Part shown: in pieces, positions 1 through 10,345 of the stretch
Position numbering within the stretch: position 1 is the first letter of the stretch
Layout of the letters: every line of letters starts with the position of its first letter
Assembly (NCBI RefSeq): GCF_029168945.1
Contig: NC_083605.1
Location: 37,213,280-37,277,279, forward strand
From: Cannabis sativa
Taxonomy: Eukaryota; Streptophyta; Magnoliopsida; Rosales; Cannabaceae
Direction: 5' to 3'
Length of the DNA: 64,000 nt
Notes under the pieces: generated by a model
Told to the model about the DNA's origin: nothing
Database searches by the model: none
Seen by the model: the letters and a program-made list of their open reading frames with translations, nothing else
Position numbers and translations under genes: made by a program

Positions 1-790
1 TCCATGAGTGTATATTATTTCTAAGTTTTGGATGTGTTTATAATTTGGCAAAATTTCTGTAAATTAGAATTGTCTTTTCCTTTTTCCTTTGAGTGAACCC
101 CTATTTATAGGAATAGGATGGTGGTTACTCAATCTTATCTTAGTAAAAAGTTACAATTGATTGGTAGTTATTGCCCACGTTTCACATATAACTGAATATT
201 TGAATAAGTATAAATAACTTCTTCATATTTAAAATATAAAAAAGTGATCTTTGAAGTGGTATTGACTTTGTCAGATCATGTTATTTAAGAGCAGGTGCCT
301 GGCTTCTTCTTTGTGTAATACAAGGCAATACATTGCTGCATGTGTATTATGAGGTGATCCATCACTGCTGTGTATTATGAGGTGATCCATCACTGTTGTG
401 TATTACGAGGTGATTCATCATTGACTGTGTATTATGAGGTGATTCATCACTGATTGTGTATTACGAGGTGATTCATCATTGCTGTGTATTACGAGGTGAT
501 TCATCATTGACTGCGTATTACGAGGTGATTCATCACTGACTGTGTATTACAAGCAGCTACAAGAGCTTTGTTGCGAGATGTTGAATGTTTATCAAAATAA
601 CATTCGACAATGCTAAAATACCTCACTTCATGAACCTTGTGATCTTTATTTAGATGAGATCACCTCACAGGTTGAGTCCTGAGTTTTTTTTACCTATCCC
701 ACAATGTATTTATTGTGAGAATTTATTATTTATGCCACGTAGCATTCAATTTGAATTTTCCATTAAATAGTCTAAAAAATAGGTATAATA
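1..790. repeat. Left LTR-like direct repeat of a non-coding LTR element (cut by window start)
   Basis: This segment matches 3362-4210 almost base for base in order, including the shared GAGTGAACCC, TTGCCCACGTTTCA and GAGATCACCTCACAGG stretches, and the match stops near AGGTATAA at both ends. A direct repeat of about 0.8 kb on both sides of a 2.6 kb non-coding interior is the layout of an LTR retrotransposon without coding capacity (LARD-type). No PBS could be recognised just after the repeat. The 5' end of the element lies outside the window. Confidence 0.6.
340..556. repeat. Tandem array, ~28-bp unit (GTGTATTACGAGGTGATTCATC)
   Basis: About seven imperfect head-to-tail units, each with the core TATTACGAGGTGATTCATCA followed by a CTGACT-like spacer. 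The same array is present in the other LTR copy (3697-3968), so it belongs to the LTR. The units and their spacers are near-identical, so it is not a CRISPR array. Confidence 0.8.
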
Positions 791-929
791 ATTGCCCATG
801 AGTTAGTTTTTCGTGGTTTACACAAAGCTGACTTATTATGCATTGTCTTCCCATTCTTTTTGGCACCACTCTAAGCAGCTTGTTTGTGTTTCTCATGATC
901 TATGCATGGCAGAGTAGGTGCTACGACCT

Positions 930-1548
930 GAAGCATGTGAGTATATAATACGACCACATGCGTGAGAGTGTGTACTACGACCAGATGCGTAAGAGTGTGT
1001 ACTACGACCAGAAGCATGGGGAGTATGTACTACGACCAGATGCATGTAGACAGTGGCAGACCCATAATTTAAAGTGAGGGGGCGTAATTTTTTTTTTTTT
1101 TTGTAAAGGGGGGGAGGGCATAAATAAATTGAAAAAAAAAATATAAAGTGTAGTCCTTCACCCTCTAACATATTTGCATCTACCTTAACCATTATACCAA
1201 GCTTACTATTATGTTAATAAATATCATTTTTTAATACAAATATATGTTGTAACTAATTAAAATACACATACTTTGTTTTTCCCGTTTTTTTTTTCAGGGG
1301 GGCAGTCGCCCCCCCTCTCTACAATGTGGGTCCACCCCTGCATGTAGAGTATGTACTACAGCCATAACTTCATAAGCATGAGAGTATGTACTACGACCAG
1401 ATGCATGGGAGTGTGTACTACGACCAGATGCATAAGAGTATGTACTATGACTAGATACATTGAGAGTATGTACTACGATCAGATGCATGAGAGTTTGTAC
1501 TACAACCAAAAACATTGGGAGTACGTACTTCGACCAGATATGCTTATT
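930..1548. repeat. Tandem array, ~27-bp unit (GTGTACTACGACCAGATGCAT), split by a MITE
   Basis: Units of the form GAGTGTGTACTACGACCAG run from about 930 to 1050 and resume at 1341. They continue to about 1548 with units such as GAGTATGTACTACGATCAG. The interruption at 1051-1340 is a hAT-type MITE, so this was one continuous array of about ten units before insertion. The minus-strand reading frames over it (His/Ser-rich repeats) are translation artefacts. Confidence 0.8.
1051..1340. mobile_element. hAT-type MITE, 290 bp, with 8-bp TSD
   Basis: The element starts CAGTGGCAGACCCA and ends TGGGTCCACCCCTG. The reverse complement of the end, CAGGGGTGGACCCA, matches the start at 11 of 14 positions. 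The 8 bases CATGTAGA occur immediately before (1043-1050) and after (1341-1348). An 8-bp duplication with CAGNGG-type ends is diagnostic of hAT elements. The interior has poly-T, G-rich and AT-rich runs and no coding capacity. Confidence 0.9.
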
Positions 1549-2069
1549 TAAACTTTTAAGCATAATGAGCTCAAAGTATTTTACTTAAAATTAATAAATA
1601 ATTTGTAATACATATGCTCGTTTAACTTTCACATTTTGTAACTTTTTTATATGTAACTAGTTTAACCTTTCCTATTCTGGATCAGGTTGATTAGATACTA
1701 GTTTATACATATTTTTAAAGTTTTATGTGAAAAGTTCCATCATGATATGATTTTTCTATATCTATAATAAAATCCAAAGTTATCTTCTTTTTCTAGTTGC
1801 GACAAGTTTAGAAGTTTTTTTTCTCAATCCATGTCCATAATAAAATTCAAAGTTATCTTCTTTTTCTGGTTGTGACCAGATTAGAAGTTTTCTTATTAAA
1901 TTGCAACCACTTTAATTAGTGATATTTGGGCATACCCCCTTGCGAAGAGAAATTCTCCATTGAGGTTCAGCTTGCCAAGTACTGCGAGTTGTTCACTATA
2001 GAGTGTCTTCATTTCTTCTCTGAGGAAACAGATTGGGTCATCTTCAAGCAGATTGGCTCCTCTTCGTGC

Positions 2070-2712
2070 AGAGTTATCTATGAGCAGATTTATCTACGAG
2101 TACAGTTATCTACAAGCAGACTCATCTACGACCAGATTTCTCTAATCACAGTTATCTACGAGCATAGTTATCTACGAGCATATTTATCTGTGATTATAGC
2201 CATCTACGAGCATAGTTATTTACGAGCAGATTTATTTATGATTGTAGTTATCTCTGATCACAGTTCTCTATGAGCATAGTTATCTACGAGCATAGTAATC
2301 TACAAGCATAGTTATCTACGAGTAAATTTATCTGTGATTGTAGTTATCTACGAGCAGATTTATCTGTGATCGTAGTTATCTACAAGCATAGTTATCTATG
2401 AGCATGGTTATCTACGAGTAGATTAATCTGTGATTGTAGTTATCTACAAGTAGAGTTATATATGAGCATAATTATCTACGAGCAGATTTATCTGTGATCA
2501 TAGTTATCTGTGAGCACAGTTATCTATGAGCAAATTTATCTGTGATCGTAGTTATCTACGAGCACGGTTATCTATGAGCAGATTTATATGTGATCGTAGT
2601 TATCTACGAGCAGATTTATCTGTGATTGTAGTTCTCTACAAGCATAGCTATCTACAAGTACAGTTATCTACGAGAAAATTTATCTGTGATCGTAGTTATC
2701 TATGAGCAAATT
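2070..2712. repeat. Tandem array of TATCTACGAGCA/TTTATCTGTGAT units with internal dyads
   Basis: More than 20 imperfect units alternate the forms ATCTACGAGCAGAT and TTATCTGTGATCGTAG. CTACGA at the start of one form pairs with TCGTAG at the end of the next, and AGAT pairs with ATCT between them, so many dimers can fold into hairpins. The 115-codon frame at 1926-2273 is a translation of this array and not a gene. Confidence 0.75.
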
Positions 2713-3343
2713 GTGTTTTGGGGCTATGATTGAACAAGATTTTTTCCTTTCATCACTTTGTCCCAATTTGGCTTTGGGAATTATATAAATCCATTGACAA
2801 CCACTTGAATAGTCAGTAAGTGAACAACCCAAGCACTTCTTATTATTTATGACAAATAAAATGTCTTGAACGTTGACACCATTCAACATTTCTCTCATAT
2901 ATATATGTATTTATTCTGTATATTTATATATATATATATGAATATACGTATATATAGCATTTTTCTCATATATATAAGAATATATGTATATATATTCTAT
3001 TTATACTCTTTTGGTGACCAAAAACTTATATATACTTCACATATATAATTATAATATTATGTAAAGTAGGTAAGAATTTTAAAATTACTTCCTACATGCT
3101 TTGACGATGATTAGTAGAAGAAGATTTCACTAGACTCTCAATTTTAACTACTTTCATAGTTGGGATTGTGAAGATGATGAATTCGAATCTCTTCCTCTTG
3201 AATCTTTTGAAACTTCCTTCTCTTAATGAAAACACTAAATTATTGACGCAATTTTTTTTCAACTTAATCTAAGAAGATTATTAATTCAAGAAAAGAAGAA
3301 ACAAAAATAATAAATGAATACTAGATATTTTTATGTGGTTTTG

Positions 3344-4210
3344 TAGTTAAAATTTATATACTCCACGAGTCTATATTATTTCTGAATTTTGGATATGTTT
3401 ACAATTTGGTAAAGTTTCTGTACATCATAATTGCCTCTCCCTTTTTCCTTTGAGTGAACCCTTATTCATAGGAATAAGATGGTGGTTACTCAATCTTATC
3501 TTAGTAAAAAGTTACAATTGATGGGTGGTTATTGCCCACGTTTCATATATAACTGAATATTTGGATAAGTATAAATAACTTCTTCATATATAAAATATAA
3601 AAAAGTGGTCTTTGAAGTGGTATTTGACTTTGTCAAATCATGTTATTTGAGAGCGAGTGCACTTTCTTCTTTGTGTAATAGGAGGTAATACATTGCTGCA
3701 TGTGTATTATGAGATGATTCAACACTATTTTGTATTACGAGGTGATTCATTACTGACTGTGTATTGCGAGGTGATTCATCACTGACTGTGTATTACAATG
3801 TGATTCATTAATGATGTGTATTATGAGATGATTCATAATTGGTTGTATATTACAAGGTGATTCATCACTATTGTATATTACGAGGTGATTCATCAATGAT
3901 GTGTATTACTAGGTGATTTATCACTGACTGTGTATTATGAGGTGATTCATCACTGGCTATGTATTACGAGCAGCTACAAGATCTTTATTGCTAGATGTTG
4001 AATGTTTATCAACTTAACATTTCGACAATCTTGAAATACCTCACTTTATGAACCTTGTGATCTTTATTTAGATGAGATCACCTCACAGGTTGAGTCCTGA
4101 GTTTTTTTCGACCTGTCCCATAATGTATTTATTGTGAGAATTTATTATTTATGCCACGTGGCATTCAATTTGACTTTTTCATTAAATAGTCCAAAAATAG
4201 GTATAACAAA
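3344..4210. repeat. Right LTR-like direct repeat
   Basis: This is the second copy of the repeat at 1-790. It may begin at the TGTGG near 3344 and ends near AGGTATAACA (TG...CA ends are plausible). It carries its own diverged tandem array. Differences between the copies are scattered substitutions and small indels, so the element is not recent. Confidence 0.6.
3697..3968. repeat. Tandem array in right LTR copy
   Basis: About nine imperfect units of the same GTGTATTACGAGGTGATTCATC type as at 340-556, with more sequence decay and a different copy number. The array therefore changed length after the two LTRs separated. Confidence 0.75.
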
Positions 4211-4379
4211 TATAAATATTAAAATAATAAAAAAAATTCTCATTTGAAAAAAAAATATTTAAGAAGTAGTTGAAGGGTGTTGCAGCAAAAACAAAATACA
4301 AGGATGCTGCCAAACAAAGCATAGCTAATTCATAATTGAAGTTAAGGTTATAATTAAATCTCAATCCTATGAATCTAGG

Positions 4380-5411
4380 TAGAAAACCCAGAAAAACAGC
4401 CTGCTATATTTTGGGTTACTTTTCTCGAAATCTCATTTTTTAGCGTTTCCTCGATATTTAAGGTTTAGTCACGCTATTTATCGAGAAGAAAACTTTTAGT
4501 TTCAAGTTTAAGTTATCGAAAGTAATTTAGCGAATCACTAACTAGTTTTACGTAGATTGTGACTTAGGACCTTAAATCGTTGAGCAGCAGTTTCCACCTA
4601 GAGTTACCGGCACGCTTGCATTCAGAATTAAGGTAAGATTAATATAATAGTTTCATATATGTGTACATATTTAGCGTGCATGTTAGTTGCCATCAGAACA
4701 ACATATTAGGGTATTAGTGAGGTGTATATATATTTGCACTGAGATGCTAACAAATATATGTTAAGCAAATCAGTAGCCATTAGGTTAGCATATTAGGATA
4801 TTATTGAAGTGTATATAGAGTTGCACTGAGATATCAATAGATATATGCTAGGCTTCCAGATAGTATGAATTAATTATTACCACATCATTACGACTAGAGT
4901 ACTGAGTATAGGCTAGATTCGTAATTAATCATACTTTTATTGACATTCTTTACCTAGTTATTAGGTCGTGATAAGGTGTATGGGCGCCTAGTTATGGTCT
5001 GGATATATATTTATGTTTATGATTATGCTTTTTGTACTGAGTCTGTCGACTCACAATTATTACATGTATGTGCAGGTAAGAGCTAGAACTGAACTGGAAT
5101 GGGTCTAAAGCTAATGGTGAAGATTGTACATATCAAGACGGTTAGACCTGAAGTGTTCAGTGTCTTTAGGATAATTTAGGCTCACTTTGATAGTCGCTAG
5201 ACGACGACTTTTAGTATTATAAGTATTTTGCAAACTTATGTAACTTTTAAAATGGGATCCCAGATTATGTAATTTATAATATATTTACGATTAAAGTTTA
5301 ATTATGAAAATTTTAATTATCTACGTGTTTTAATAAACCCTTTGATTAGTAAATAAGTGCACAGTAATTAAGAAAAATACGGTAGCAGGCCTAATTTAGT
5401 AGATCGTTACA
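4380..5411 (+). repeat. Ty3/gypsy LTR fragment (3' part), related to 37029-38874
   Basis: The order of conserved blocks matches the right half of the LTR at 37029-38874: an AACTTTTAGTTTC block, AGCAGCAGTTTCCAC versus AGCAGCTGTTCCACT, GAGGTAAGATTAATATAAT, GACTAGAGTA, GTCGACTCACAA and GGTAAGAGC. It ends at a TTACA-like LTR terminus. The left half is missing and no target duplication was found. Confidence 0.6.
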
Positions 5412-5896
5412 TTTAGGAACATAACTCTGATGTGATTAGGTATTGATTAATAAAATAACAAGCGGATTAGTTCATTATTGCCAATCAAATAAGGTGAACA
5501 ACTATAAAAATTCTCTCTCTTAATTTAAACCAGTTTACTTTTTGGCAACCGCTAGTCTTAGTCTAGTCTGCTTTAATATTACGATCTCCTAAGATCAAGT
5601 TGACGAAAAATCGCATCAATAAAAAATATTTGTACTAGACATAGAATATACTATATCACACACACACACATATATATATATAATTTAGTGCAGAAGTAAA
5701 CTTAATTATTTTTTAAACTTTAAGATGTCAAGATTTCTAATATATCTTTTACATAATTATTTGATTTAAATTTTGAAGTGTCAAAGATTCAAACATCGAT
5801 ATTGAGGGGAGATGTTGAGACTTTTTTCACTATACTACAGGTGTCATACATTAAAAATAAGTTACATAATTGTATTTTAAATTTTGAATAAGTATA
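5412..5896. other. AT-rich intergenic DNA, no feature seen
   Basis: No coding frame, RNA gene or clear repeat structure is visible apart from a short CACACA/TATATA microsatellite near 5656-5684. Confidence 0.5.
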
Positions 5897-6291
5897 TAGT
5901 ATACCTCTCTAAAGGAACATTTCGGTAGATTCTAGTAGATTCCCTATCTGTTTTGAAATTCAATAAAGTCTTTTAGTTTAATTTTTTACATTTTAGTTAT
6001 TTTGGACCACTTGCAAATTCTCAAAAAGTTATGAATAGTTTACAACATTAAAAATAAGATTTAAATATTTTGTTAGATGTGTGACTATTTTTTCTTATAT
6101 ATGTGGTAAGTAACTGTTTGAACATTACTTTTTAACACGGTAAACTATTCAATTTTTTTTTGTTAAAAATTAATAGGTAATCATAAATAACTACAACATA
6201 TATGATCATGAAAAATGTTTGGACTGCAAAGCTCTCCTAGATGTTGAAACTAATAGAGTCTACCAAAACACTATTTTAAGGGGGTGTACTA
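5897..6291. mobile_element. MITE-like element with ~40-bp inverted ends
   Basis: The left end reads TAGTATACCTCTCTAAAGG and then TTTCGGTAGATTCTAGTAG. The reverse complement of the right end reads TAGTACACCCCCTTAAAA and then TTTTGGTAGACTCTATTAG, so the two ends are diverged inverted copies. The interior is non-coding. I could not find a target duplication, so the exact ends and superfamily are open. Confidence 0.5.
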
Positions 6292-6714
6292 CATCTTTTC
6301 GTAAAATTTTTGCCCTACTGACAGAGTTTTTGGGTCTTCCACTGTACATGTGTTTTTATTTTTATTTTTTTTATATATATATATAATATTCAGTTAGAAA
6401 AAAAAAGAGAACACTAGAATGAGAACCTTTCTAAGGGATTTTGGAGTGTAAATAGATCAGGTCGGATCTGATTGTCAGATTTGATCTGGCTATGATTCGA
6501 CCTGATCTAGATCATGTAAGAATACGTCCCCGCCTTACATACGGATCAGATACTCGGATTGGATCAGATCTAACCCAACTTTTTTTTTTTTTAAAAAAAA
6601 TTAATATCTAAACTTATAATTTTATATCCATTTTAATTTTGTATTAGTATTATTCAATACAATATTATGTTTGGTATTGACTTGTATTAATCGATTATGT
6701 AAAGTTATAATATA
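6292..6714. other. Non-coding; cluster of GATCNGATC-type words
   Basis: Around 6456-6580 there are many overlapping GATCAGGTCGGATCTGAT-like words. Similar GGATCGGACCGGATCC words occur at 10376-10405, on the far side of the solo LTR and the hexamer array. The two may be flanks of one older repeat into which the LTR inserted. No gene is visible. Confidence 0.35.
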
Positions 6715-6719
6715 TTTTC

Positions 6720-9491
6720 TGTAACACCCTAATCTATAGGGACGCCACGTGTGTGATTTTATAACTAGTTTAATACTAATAGAATAATTTATTATTAAAA
6801 ACTGTGATAATATTAAAAACTTGACTAAAATAAAACACTAAAAACGGACATTATAACGGCATAAAAAGTGTGTTCTGGGAATCCCTGTTACAAAAAGCTT
6901 TTCTAAAGAAATATATACGACAACCATTCAAACATAAAATCAAAATACACAGCGGATACAGCCAGTCCAAAATAATTCCTAGAAACTCGGCACGCAGGCC
7001 AATGAGGTCAATATGTACATTGCTGGAGAAGAATGTCACCTTATGGTTGATCTAGCTTTTCTTTACCTTTACCTGCACCACATAGCACCTGTGAGTCACA
7101 AGGACTCAGCAAGAAAAGTAATAATAACAATCATATAGTTTGTTATTCGAACATTGCCATTTATACACAATAAGAATCAAACCATCACCCATTGTTCATA
7201 AGATGAAATCCAAATCACTACTGGCATCTGCCACGAATAAATATCAGTATACAGATATTTGGTAATACAAAACCATTATACCAATAATAGAATCCATATT
7301 CATTTAATCATATAAATAATATATATGTTACATCATAAAGCAACCATCTTCATAACATCATGTTGCCTAATCAGGTAAGTCGATGCTTTAATCTGATAAT
7401 CTTGTATGGTATCGCCTAATCAGGCAAGCCCGCGCCATAGCCTGGCACCCATATGTCGCATGACTGCATCACCTAATCAGGTGAGCCTGTGCCAAAAACT
7501 TGCACCCATATATCATATAATTGCATCACCTAATCAGGTGAGCCCGTGCCACAATCTGGCACCAATATATCATATAATTGCATCACCTAATCAGGTGAGC
7601 CCGTGCCACAATCGGGCACCAATATATCGCATCGTCTAATTATACAAGCTCGTACCTACGCCCGGTACTTATCATATTTCACTGACACCCAATACGTTGC
7701 CAGAAAAATCGCATCACCTAATCAGGTGAGCCCGTACCTACACTCGGTACTCATCATATATCACTGACACGCGTACTTATGCCCAGTACGTCGCCATGAA
7801 AAATTGCATCACCTAAACAGGTGAGCCCATATATGACATACATAATATCATCACATTATCGATACTCAACTAATCAATCTTTTCATTTTATAACAATATT
7901 AACTACATCTCAATATTAATCAATTCATTGCAATACTAATTGTATTACATATAACGTACTATGCAGTACAATATAATTTTCTTACCTTTAATCCAGGTTC
8001 ATATATTTCAGCCAACCCAAGTGGAGAACTATCCCCGATGATCTCGGCCCTATGTCACAACAACGGTAAATTAATAAGTGTTTATCCAAAAACACTGCTT
8101 AATATTCACATAAGACAATCTATGATTTTCTACCAAACTCCGTGGTATAAATACACTAAAATAAAACTTATATTTTGGCTCTAAAACATACACCGTAGAT
8201 CTCGTCACAAGCTTCGAAATGGTATAGAGAATGTCCAAAACGGACACCCGAGTCAAAAGTTATGACAAAAATATGATTTCTGATCTCTTAGAAATTTCTA
8301 AAAACTATAAAACTCGAAAATCCCAATTTTCGCACTCACCGAAACACTACCAAAACTTATCCAAATCACTCCAAACTTCGCAGGGCGCATATATACCATA
8401 AATATTACCATCCTTAGGTAACAGAAATAAAAATCGACCCCTTAAATGAAAAACGCCATTAACATTCGGACTAAGCTTTAAAAAGTTCCAAACTCGATTT
8501 CTAACTCAAAATCACTTCAAATTCAACAAGAAAATATCGGAACTAGTCCCATGAGTACCCGTAAACAATTCTATAAGGTCAGAACCTTAATAACTATTCT
8601 AATTCACAAAACCCTATATGAAACCAATTGTTTTTAAACTTAAAACGAAATTAAATCATATCTTAAGCTTTCCCTTTTCAAGGATTCGCTATCCTGCTAC
8701 TACCGGAGCTTAGATCGCTAAGTTTTAGATTAAAAATTGAAGAAAATGGATATAGAAGGAGAAAGTTTTGTCGAAGGGAGAGAACGAGGGTTTCGTTCCT
8801 TTTTTCTACTGTTATGACTTAAAACTTAATATTTATATATATATTTTAAAAACGAAACACAACGTAAATTTAGTTTTTTATATATAATAATAATAATATA
8901 ATATTAATAATAATATAATAATATATAAATAATAATATAATATTAATAATAACATTAATAAATACTTTATTATTAATAGTTATCTTATTATTTCTTAGCC
9001 ACTATCTCTATTTTTAGGGTATTTGGCTAACTTCGAGTACCCTAAAATAGCCTGATATTTTTAAAATCAACTTATCACAATAATCTCATCAATATTTCTA
9101 TCTAAAACCGTTGTGACATTTTTAGCCTCCAATCGGGTCTCCAGGGTCACCAAACTTGAAAATATTTTTATTTCACAAATAACTCATATTATATCCACGT
9201 ATTTCAAATAAATCCCCGTAATTAACAAATATGTGGATATAATCAAATATGTGGATATAATAACTCATATTATATCCACATATTTTATTCCACATATAGG
9301 TCATATTACATTCACACATACTATATAAATATCCGTAATTTACAAATTACGCTTATTTACTCACTTATAGAAAAATTTACATTTTATGCTGAAATAAATT
9401 AGTAGGATCATAATCCCACTTATTACCTGATTAACTCATAATATAAATAAAAACCCTAATTATTTACCATTAGACTTATTGGGATATTACA
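6720..9491 (-). mobile_element. Solo LTR, 2.77 kb, perfect 5-bp TSD (TTTTC)
   Basis: On the minus strand the element runs from TGTAATATCCCAATAAG (9491) to GGTGTTACA (6720). It has TG...CA ends and the 5-bp sequence TTTTC on both sides (6715-6719 and 9492-9496). No internal retrotransposon coding region remains, so this is a solo LTR, the usual product of LTR-LTR recombination. It is the same family as 14488-17071 in the opposite orientation. The start motif resembles those of plant Ty3/gypsy LTRs, but the family assignment is inference. Confidence 0.85.
7376..7830. repeat. Minisatellite inside the solo LTR (CACCTAATCAGGTG core)
   Basis: Six or so diverged units of roughly 60-75 bp repeat the core CACCTAATCAGGTGAGCCCG with a spacer that includes GGCACC and ATATATC. 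CACCT and AGGTG flank a 4-base loop, so each unit can form a short hairpin. A corresponding array lies at 15965-16430 in the other family member. Confidence 0.75.
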
Positions 9492-9496
9492 TTTTC

Positions 9497-10345
9497 AATA
9501 AACTCGACCCCAACACCAACTACGGGTTCAGGTCCAACTCTGGGTACGGGTCGCGACTCCCAGGTTTGGATTCGGGTCTTGTGTCCTGGTCTAGGTTCGG
9601 GTCCGAGTCCGGGTTCAGGTCTGGGTCCAGGTCCAGGTCCCGTGTCTGAGTTCGGGACTGAGTTCAAGACTGGGTCCTAGTTTAGGTCTAGGTCTCGAGT
9701 CCCGGGTCCGAGTTTGGGTTTGGGTCTGGGTTTGAGTCCCGAGTCCAATCTCAAGTTTGGGTCTCGGGTCCAGATTGATGTCTAGGTCTGGCTCCGGGTT
9801 TAGGTTCAAGTCTGGGTTTGGGTCCAGGTCTAGGTCAGGCCCAGTCTCGGGTCTGGGTCCAGGTCTGAGTCCGGGTTTGGGTCTCGGGTCCGGGTTTGGG
9901 TCTCAGGTCTCGGGTCATGGGTCAGGGGCTAGGTCCTGGGTTCAGGTCTAGGTCCCAGGTTCGAGTTCGGGTCCCAATTCAGGTCTCAATTCTAGGTCTG
10001 GGTCCTGGGTTTGGGTCTGGGTCCTAAGTCCAGTCCTGGGTTTGGGTCTTGATTATCGGGTCTAGGCTTAGGTGTCGGGTTTGGGCTCGGGTCTCGAGTC
10101 TGGGTCCGAGTCTGGGTTTTGGGTTTGAGGCTGGGTTTTGGGTTCGGGTTTGAGTCCCAATTCAGGTCTCGAGTCCGGGTCTGCGTCCGGGTCCTGGGTT
10201 TCGAGTTCGAGTTTGGGCCCAAGTCCGGGTCAGGATCCAGGTCTGGGTTTGGGTTTTAGTTTGAGTTCGGGTTCAGGTTCGGTCTTGGGATTGGGTTTGG
10301 ATCCCGGGTGAGTCCGGTGTGTGTCCGAGTTTGGGGTTCGAGTCT
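9497..10345. repeat. Degenerate G-rich hexamer array (GGGTCY)n
   Basis: About 850 bp of near-continuous GGGTCT/GGGTCC/GGGTTC/AGGTCT hexamers, with all G-runs on the plus strand. It is the most base-skewed stretch in the window. The long Pro/Arg/Thr-rich or Gly/Ser-rich frames over it are artefacts of hexamer translation. It is not the plant telomere repeat (TTTAGGG). Spaced GGG runs could form G-quadruplexes on the plus strand. Confidence 0.85.

Larger units (their letters stand above)
791..3343. repeat. Non-coding interior of the LTR-like element
   Basis: Between the two direct repeats there is no credible gene. Reading frames here are low-complexity translations of the tandem arrays. The interior holds two tandem arrays, one MITE insertion, and AT-rich DNA with a TA-rich microsatellite at about 2898-3000. 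A purine-rich run around 3288-3310 precedes the right repeat and could be a polypurine tract. Confidence 0.45.

Noticed and set aside
340..556. Regular short repeats resembling a CRISPR array
   Set aside because: The spacers are near-identical and part of the repeat unit, the genome is a plant, and no cas genes exist here. It is a minisatellite.
893..1563. Minus-strand ORFs of 89-99 codons rich in His, Ser and Gly
   Set aside because: They are direct translations of the ~27-bp tandem array, and one crosses the MITE boundary. There is no family support.
9476..10222. Pro/Arg/Thr-rich or Gly/Ser-rich ORFs on both strands
   Set aside because: A degenerate GGGTCY hexamer array automatically gives open frames with two-residue periodicity. 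It is not a protein gene.
9497..10345. Interstitial telomere repeat
   Set aside because: The hexamer GGGTCY is not the plant telomere heptamer TTTAGGG, and no run of the latter is present.
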